DNA of 64,000 nucleotides from Viola odorata. Lineage: Eukaryota > Streptophyta > Magnoliopsida > Malpighiales > Violaceae. Positions 57,606-64,000 of this stretch are shown here, one piece after another (within the stretch, counting starts at the first letter, position 1; each line of letters begins with the position of its first letter). The notes below the pieces were generated by a model that was not told the origin of the DNA, did no database searches, and was given only the letters and a program-made list of their open reading frames with translations. Location of the stretch: the NCBI GenBank assembly GCA_963691705.1, contig OY829541.1, forward strand, positions 32,748,719 to 32,812,718. Direction: 5' to 3'. The translations under genes and the position numbers were made by a program.

Positions 57606-58149
57606 AAGAGAATAAAAGTTAGGTGTCAAGTTATTAAGGATAAAAAATTATGGGTAAATTTTACACCGAAAAAGAAATTTGGATATTAAATACACTTTTT
57701 TCTCAAATAATTGTTTAAAAAGGAAAAGAAAAAAGAAAAATGAAAGAAGAAAGTGACTGATCCTAAAAATAAATTGTAATAGATACGGAAGTTACCATAT
57801 TAAGAGAAATTGAGAAGATATGAGAACATAATAGGATAATTTCTTTTTAACTACTTCAGTGAGGAAATAAACTAATTGAGTGTGAAAATAAAAACTCTTT
57901 AATAATAATTGGGTTAATTTTTATGTTCGTTAATTAAAATAAAATTTAAATAACTCAAATAATTATGAAATAATTATATACATTAACGAGACTTAAGTAC
58001 TCCATTAATGTAATCAGTATCCATTTATCTACCTTCTAATAATTATCATAACTTTTTTTCCATTTGTCATAATTTTTTTCCTTTTAGTGCTATAAGAGAG
58101 TTGTGACTAAAAATGTTTGTGTGTTTGAACAATCTTTTGCCATCAGTTT
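57606..58149. other. Intergenic AT-rich DNA
   Basis: No gene or repeat border seen. Confidence 0.5.
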
Positions 58150-58324
58150 CCTTTGTATCTTTTAGATCTACTCATAAGCTAGATGGAGATGATGAAATAT
58201 TAGAAAGTGGGTTAAAAGATACTGATACTCCAGAAGAGTAGAAGCTACTGTGATTCAGTTTGTAAATTATCAACTTAAGTTATAAGATAAAAAAATGAAA
58301 GGTTTACTTTATGTGTTATTTATA

Positions 58325-58497
58325 CTCCATTCGGTGCAAATTAAACGTCGTTTACTATTTGCGCACGCATTTTGAGGAGGTCGGCACGTACGTTCGAAAG
58401 AAAGTACGGAATTTTTCGGAGTCAAATAGTGAGTTATCCGGCCTCCTTGAGATGCGTGCGCAAATAGTAAAAGACGTTTAATTTACACCAGAGGGAG
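58325..58497. mobile_element. Fold-back Stowaway-like MITE, nearly full palindrome
   Basis: The arm GTGCAAATTAAACGTCGTTT then TACTATTTGCGCACGCAT pairs along almost the whole 173 bp. Ends CTCC/GGAG are flanked by TA. Copy 2 of the duplication lacks it. Confidence 0.9.
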
Positions 58498-58507
58498 TAA
58501 TATATTA

Positions 58508-58740
58508 CTCCCTCCGTCCCTAAATAGATGTCGCCCGCACTGTAGATACGCATATCGAGGAGGCCGGACGACGCACTATTTGACCCAAAAAAATTCCGAT
58601 TTTTTTCTTAAACGTAGGAAAATGATTAACGTACGTTCGAAAAAAAGTACGAATTTTTTTGGGGTCAAATAGTACGTCATCCGACCTCTTCAATATGCAT
58701 ATCTACAGTGCTGACGACATCTATTTGGAGACGGAGGGAG
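58508..58740. mobile_element. Fold-back Stowaway-like MITE
   Basis: Ends CTCCCTCCGTCCCTAAATAG and inverted CTCCCTCCGTCTCCAAATAG, TA flanks, 233 bp and hairpin-forming. Only 10 bases separate it from the previous MITE. Copy 2 of the duplication lacks it. Confidence 0.9.
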
Positions 58741-59070
58741 TAGCGATTTAGGCCTACGTTATGAGCCTGAGTTTTATCGAGATTAAAAGTTTTTTACAAA
58801 AATGAAACTAAATTAATCATTTAAAGTTAAATAATTATTAATTAGTATACATTAATAGTTTATTATGAAGTCATACTAGTGAAGGTGTGGGGTAGTGCAG
58901 AAAATTTGATGAGGAGAATGGGGTGGGGCCCGCAGAGGTGTGGGGTTGGGGGTTTTCATGGTTTTGGGAGAAGAAATATGGCTAATGATGAAAATTGGAA
59001 TTGACAAATACTCATCATAGCTTCTGCATTAATTGGAATTGGGAAACCCAAAGTTAATTTTGGCGGCATG

Positions 59071-59131
59071 AATTGTGACTGTGACTGTGACTGTGACCTG
59101 TGACTTGTGACTGTGACTGTGTGTCTGTGAC
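59071..59131. repeat. (GTGACT)n-type microsatellite
   Basis: About nine imperfect TGTGAC units. Confidence 0.9.
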
Positions 59132-59252
59132 AGGGTGATTACATGCATCCTTTACTCATCCTTCATTTTCATTGATCCGTATTCTCCGTATATTTTATTT
59201 TGAATTCCAGTATATTTCAGTAAATACTAATTAAATATTGATTGAGATAACT

Positions 59253-59510
59253 GCTCTTTGGTCCAAAATGTATAACTTCCTTACATCCTAATATTCAGTA
59301 GGAAACGCATATCGAAAAGACCGGATGAGCACTATTTGACCCCAAAAAATTTCGTACTTTTTTTCGAACCTACGTTAATCCTTAACGTATTTCCGAGAAA
59401 AAATTCGAGGCAAAATTGTTTCAAATAGTGACTGTTCCGGCCGTCTTAAGATACGTTCCGGAACAGTAAAAGCAAATGCTAAAACGTCATACATTTCGGA
59501 CCGGAGGGAG
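59253..59510. mobile_element. Worn fold-back MITE of the same group
   Basis: The right end ACCGGAGGGAG is clear; the left end (CTCTTTGGTCCAAAATGTAT) pairs with it imperfectly. The inner CACTATTTGACCCC is shared with the MITE at 58508. Confidence 0.7.
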
Positions 59511-62454
59511 TATAATCGGTATATATTGATACTATTTTATTTCAGTTTTAAAATTTTAAGCGAAATAAAGAAATGTATTCATGAATTAAATTTATATATT
59601 CTATTCATTATTATCCTCATCATATTCTAATTTATGTTAAGCATTGTGTATAAAAAAATATTTATTGATATAATTTAGGATTTGTATTTTGACCGAAATT
59701 AGTACATATAAACCGAAATGCTTATCGAAATGGGATTGATGACCTATATTCACATGCCCCCATTCTGTATTCATACTCCTACTCCTTTTTTTTCTACTAT
59801 CCTTATTCTAAAAAGGATACTTAAGAAGAAAAAGAAAAAGCAATAAGCCAATAGCCACATCTAAATTTAAAACAGTGCAGTTTCCTCTGATTACAAAACA
59901 AAGGTTACAAGATAATCCTTCAATGTATCACTCAATTATAATTTCATCCCTTAACTACTGTAATAATCACATTCATCCTTCAAAACATGGCTGTCCTCAT
60001 TTATCCCAAGCTTATCAACCGTTACCCAAAACCATCCCTAATGACTATATTAGTTAATTTACTGTTATCTTACTATTACCCAAATCAACCCTAGGTTGCC
60101 ACAAAATTTTTACACCTATAAAAGTTTCATCAATTCTTTAATTTTTTTTGGTTTATGTTGATAACTAACTAATTTACTAAGGATAGTTTTAGGTAACGGT
60201 AAATAACCTAGGGACAAATGGAGGTACTTTTATTTATATATAATTGGGGGATGAATATGACTATTAAAATAGTAAAAGGAGGAAATTGAAAATGGAGTCG
60301 GGACGTTTCGTTGACGAGTATAGCATTACTAAAAAAACAAAGGCCATGTGATGAGATGATTGACCAATGAAACGAACACATCACTTAGGACATTTTTAGG
60401 GTTTTTTTGCAGAATAGAATGCTCATATTATAAATGACTTTCGAATTAATTAAAATTGTAATTATAAGTTTATCTTCATCTTCTTAAGCTTAAGAATCTT
60501 AGTTTCATTTAAATTAGGCAACCCTTATTAAGTAAAACTAGAATTTTCATCTTCATCCCTTCAAATCAATTGGGTTTGCCTTAGGTTTATCATAGATGAG
60601 TCTAAGTTTGCAGTTGAAAGACCGTTAGATTCTTATCAATTTAGCCCTTAAGGATTTAAATTTGTGGAATTCTAAGTTTAATTCTTTGTATTTTGTATAC
60701 TTTCTTGAAAGGGTTAGTAGTATTTTACTATTTTATCCTCCTGAATTATTGAGGTGAAGCCACGTTTTGTTTTTAGTAAAAGGGGTAAAATATTACTATA
60801 ATTCAAAGAACCAGATCCTTAATATACCATAATAACATTATCCCGTACAACAATCCTTGATTGGAATTTTCATTAAAAAAAATAAAATCCTTGATAGGAG
60901 TTACAAGGGCTAAAACAGTAATAATTCAAAACTAAGTCATCTTCAACCTCCCTTCATTTCCTTACTCATCCGAACACATCCCCCATTTTTTAAAACCTTT
61001 ATACACACATGGATGATCAATCTCAACACAGAGACCACTTAAAGACCCATTTCATCCATGTCATCCATTTGTCAACACAATCAAACACACATACCTTTAT
61101 TCTTCCAAAACCCCACAACTTAGCTCTTAATCTCTTCCTTCTTCTTTCAAAATAACAACAACTAAGAATAGGACTTACTCATCTATCTCCTCCATCGGGG
61201 GCGGAAGGAGGGGGGCAGGGCGGGCTCAGGCCCGCCCAAGAATTTTAAATTTCGGCCCACCTATATGTATTAAGCCCAAAACTTGATTATTTTTTTTTTC
61301 TCTCAGTTAGATTATGTATCAATTTGATTAACCATAAAATAAAATCTTAATTTTTTCATTTATTTTCTTAATAAATTTAGATTTTATACTTAAGTATTAC
61401 TATTTATTTAGCATTTAATCATCAGCAAATATTTTATTATGATGATGCACTCATTTCTAAAAAAATCCTCTTTATTTCTATAACTATAAATACAACCCTT
61501 TACATTCATTAATGTTGCTATTTTTATTTAGTAATCAATGTTTTGAGTTGACTATAATTATCAAGAATTTAACAAAATTTACTATAAAAAAGTAATTATT
61601 CGTCAAACTTTTTATTTGTTATACAATATCATTACATATTTCAATTATACTACACGAAAAATAAAAATTTATTATTTTTACGATGTAGGAGACAAATTAT
61701 ATTAAATAATTAGTGTAAACGAACCATTTCTCTTTCATGGCTCGACGATATTCAAATAAATTTAATTTTATATTTGGAAAAATGAAAATTATTATTAATT
61801 CAAACTATTTTTGAACCATAAAATAAAACAGACAGGACATTTTTCACAAGCCAACTTCTTTCTTTCTTTCTTTTTCTCCAATTTGGTCCTTAACTCATTC
61901 TTTTACAACGCAATATTATTTTCTACATAAACATACATTTACAATACTAATGATCCAAATTTTTATTCTCACCTTATAATTATTAGAGTATCTAATTAGC
62001 TAATTAAATTATCTAAAATTCTTCTAATAAAACTATGGGACGTTACAATTCTTCCCCTCATAAAATAATTTCGGCTATTTTTATTTATTTAGTGTTCATT
62101 CATTCAAGCCTTGTTGATCATTATTTCAAGAGGTGATCGAAATATCTTAGATCAAATGGTAGCGGAACAAAAATATTCTTAAGGAATGTAATTTTTTTTT
62201 TCACCGATACCGCTTTCTCTTGTGAGGTCAGTTTTACTCTTATTCGTAGCTTGAAAGTCAAAGTATTTACTTATGGAACTATTGCTTCAAAGAATCATCC
62301 TAAAAAATTAAAACATTGGCTTCTTGCTTTAAAAATGAAATGAATGGCGTTTCTTGCACGTAGAGAGAGTGACAGAGCAGTAGAGCTGTAGTACAATAAC
62401 ATGTACTCCAACAAAGGTAAGGGTTTATGAAATCATCTTTTATTACTGTTTTTT
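59511..62454. other. Intergenic DNA
   Basis: No gene is recognised on either strand. A GC-rich block at about 61195-61255 (CGGGGGCGGAAGGAGGGGGG then CGGGCTCAGGCCCGCCC) has the look of a transposon end, but no partner end was found. Confidence 0.5.
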
Positions 62455-63150
62455 TGGGTATCTTTTAGCTCTAATCATGAACTAGATGGAGATGATGAAA
62501 TATTAGAAAGTGGGTTAAAAGATACAGATAGTCAATAAGAGTAGAAGCTCCTCCGTCCGGAATTTTATAAGTGTTTTTTTAGTTTTTTTGAAAAAACACA
62601 CTATTATTTGTCTTTCTAATTTTTTAAGTGGTGAGATAACTATTATACTCCTACTTTTTCTTTTCTTACCCGATTATTTTTTGTCTTTACATAAATAGTA
62701 TGTTGGTAAATTCGAAAAAAGATAAAGGGTAAAATCATGTCAAAAGTGAGTCATCAAGTCCTCCTTAATGTGTCTGCCCAAACCTAGAAAGATACTTATA
62801 AAGTTCCGGAGGGAGTACAATAAATGATTCAGTTTGTAAATGTATCGTTTTTGTTATCAACTCAAGTTACAAAATAAAAATATAGAAGGTTTACTTTATG
62901 TGTTATCTATAACATATTAGCGATTCAGGCCTACGTTATGAGTCTAAGTTTTATCGAGATTAAAAGTTTTTTACAAAAATGAAACTAAATTAATCATTTA
63001 AAGTTCTAAATGATTATTACTACTAAGTTAGTAGTTTATTATGAAGCCATACTAGTGAAGGTAGGGGCAGTGCAGAAAATTGGATGAGAAGAATGGGGTG
63101 GGGGCCAGAGATGGGGTTGGGGTTTTCATTGTTATGGGAGAAGAAATGAT
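62455..63150 (+). repeat. Segmental duplication, copy 2
   Basis: It matches 58150-58995. At TATCTATAACATATTAGCGA it shows the uninterrupted site of the two MITEs in copy 1, and it has its own MITE at 62550 that copy 1 lacks. Confidence 0.88.
62550..62815. mobile_element. Stowaway-like MITE
   Basis: Ends CTCCGTCCGGAATTTTATAA and inverted CTCCCTCCGGAACTTTATAA. The right flank is TA; the left TA is mutated. Copy 1 of the duplication has the empty site GAAGCTACTGTGATTCAG. Confidence 0.85.
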
Positions 63151-63798
63151 GGTTAATGACATCAAAAGTTATAATGAGTATTTCCCAATCAGATGTGATT
63201 AGTTGACTTTCAGCGAGACAACCAAGAAATGACCTGAAAAAAGTTGCAAGTAGAAATAAAAACGTGCTTCCATTGTACCTGCGGCTGGATCCTCCCCTCC
63301 GGTCAGCTCACTGCTGCCGGAGTACCCAAAATACCAACTGCCCACTGCAGTTGGCGTAAAATCAAACCTGTTTTGCCTCCTCTTCTCTTGCTCTGTTTTG
63401 GTCATTTTCCCTGTGGCTCGCTGGTTTCTTCAGTTCTTCCTTGGTAGTAGTTGTGAATCTTACCCCTCTTTATCCGAGCTCGCTACTGGTACCTTCTCCG
63501 TCTTTCTCTCCGACGGCGCCTTGTCTGCGTACAGATGCAGTTTGTCGTGTCGGTCCTTTGTTTTGTTTGGCTTTGTTTGGGTTGAAGGGACTTCGTGGGC
63601 CCTTTTTGTGTTCTTTTTTGCAGATAGATCGCTTCTTGTGCTCATCGACCATCCGATCCGGCGAGTTGTGTGGGGGGGGGATAGTCTGTTCTCGTCTCGC
63701 ACACCATCTGTTTGAGTTATTGCCCCTGTGACTTTGTATTCAGTTTTCTCCCTCGGGGACCTGGGAGATTTCTCTGATCTCCTTTTCGTTGTCACACT
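63151..63798 (+). other. Presumed 5' leader of the RRM-domain ORF
   Basis: This is GC-richer than the preceding DNA, with CT-rich tracts and several short reading frames without domains. It probably is the 5'UTR of the downstream retroelement ORF. Its left border cannot be fixed. Confidence 0.4.
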
Positions 63799-64000
63799 AT
63801 GCAACGTCCTTATCCTCCTTCAGACCGATCGACTATGGGCAGTGTCTCCTACTACCTTGAGAATCTTCCCCTTCATGTAGACCGAAGGGCTTTGAGGTAT
63901 TTAATTACAAACCGTTGGCGATTTCCTCGTTACGGGCAGTTGGTGGATGTTTTCATCTCGAATCGTAGAAATAGAGCTGGCAAACGCTTCGGGTTCGTCA
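63799..64000 (+). CDS. RRM-domain protein, probably ORF1 of a LINE retrotransposon (partial)
   Basis: From ATG 63799 a frame stays open to the window end (67 codons). SVSYYLENLPLHVDRRALRY fits the first strand and helix of an RRM, and GKRFGFV is the RNP1 motif. Plant LINE ORF1 proteins often start with an RRM followed by a basic region, and the phrase VDVFISNRRNRAGKRFGFV is typical of them. Another ATG lies 12 codons on. No RT is in view, so a host RNA-binding protein is not excluded. Confidence 0.6.
   Translation, partial: MQRPYPPSDRSTMGSVSYYLENLPLHVDRRALRYLITNRWRFPRYGQLVDVFISNRRNRAGKRFGFV

Larger units (their letters stand above)
58150..58995 (+). repeat. Segmental duplication, copy 1
   Basis: It matches 62455-63150 from GATGGAGATGATGAAATATT to GGGAGAAGAAAT. 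Copy 1 has two MITEs where copy 2 has none. No coding sequence is seen in either copy. Confidence 0.88.

Noticed and set aside
61195..61260. GC-rich block as the end of a complete transposon
   Set aside because: No partner end or target duplication could be found, so no element was called.

Overview
This window looks like nuclear DNA of a flowering plant, almost certainly a eudicot. It is AT-rich, has spliced genes with GT-AG introns, and carries plant-type transposons (Ogre/Tat, Athila-like, hAT, PIF/Harbinger, Stowaway). The host gene families I can name (MEI2-like, UreG, AP-4 sigma, V-ATPase d, carboxylesterase) are all plant families. I cannot name the species. No CRISPR array, prokaryotic gene or complete tRNA/rRNA gene was seen. 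Only one host gene appears intact.

Layout. 1-19381: most of a very large Ty3/gypsy retrotransposon of the Ogre/Tat type. The end of its 5' LTR is at 1-564 and a full 3.16 kb 3' LTR is at 16220-19381. Inside are an extra ORF1, gag, protease, an intron, RT, two RNase H domains, integrase and a long repeat-rich 3' region. At least 14 in-frame stops show it is dead. 19391-20344: a short non-autonomous hAT element sitting 9 bp from the LTR end. 20345-21737: three exons of a predicted mitochondrial protein gene on the minus strand, cut off in exon 3 by the retrotransposon and the hAT. 21859-26555: a 4.7 kb decayed hAT element with a nested MITE, 121 bp upstream of that gene's ATG. 26556-29029: intergenic DNA ending in a short disrupted reading frame.

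29030-32106 and 48901-56367 hold the most interesting objects: two related PIF/Harbinger-like non-autonomous elements (TAA target duplications, GTTTGG-type ends). They carry unrelated host gene fragments. The first has a UreG exon plus two AP-4 sigma exons. The second has a V-ATPase subunit d exon plus a carboxylesterase exon. The second is itself split by a 4.1 kb hAT whose transposase is broken by one frameshift. Both look like Pack-type transposons of one family.

36315-39500: an apparently intact four-exon MEI2 C-terminal-RRM-only (MCT) gene on the minus strand. A decayed copy of it lies at 47655-48900 and resumes at 56368-56640; the second Pack element landed inside it. 39500-47650 and 56640-63150 are AT-rich intergenic DNA with Stowaway and fold-back MITEs, a segmental duplication whose two copies serve as each other's empty sites, and a small retrocopy. 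The window ends in the start of an RRM-domain ORF, probably ORF1 of a LINE.

The story is one of nested insertion. Mobile elements have destroyed at least one host gene and one gene copy, and two small elements have shuffled pieces of four housekeeping genes.
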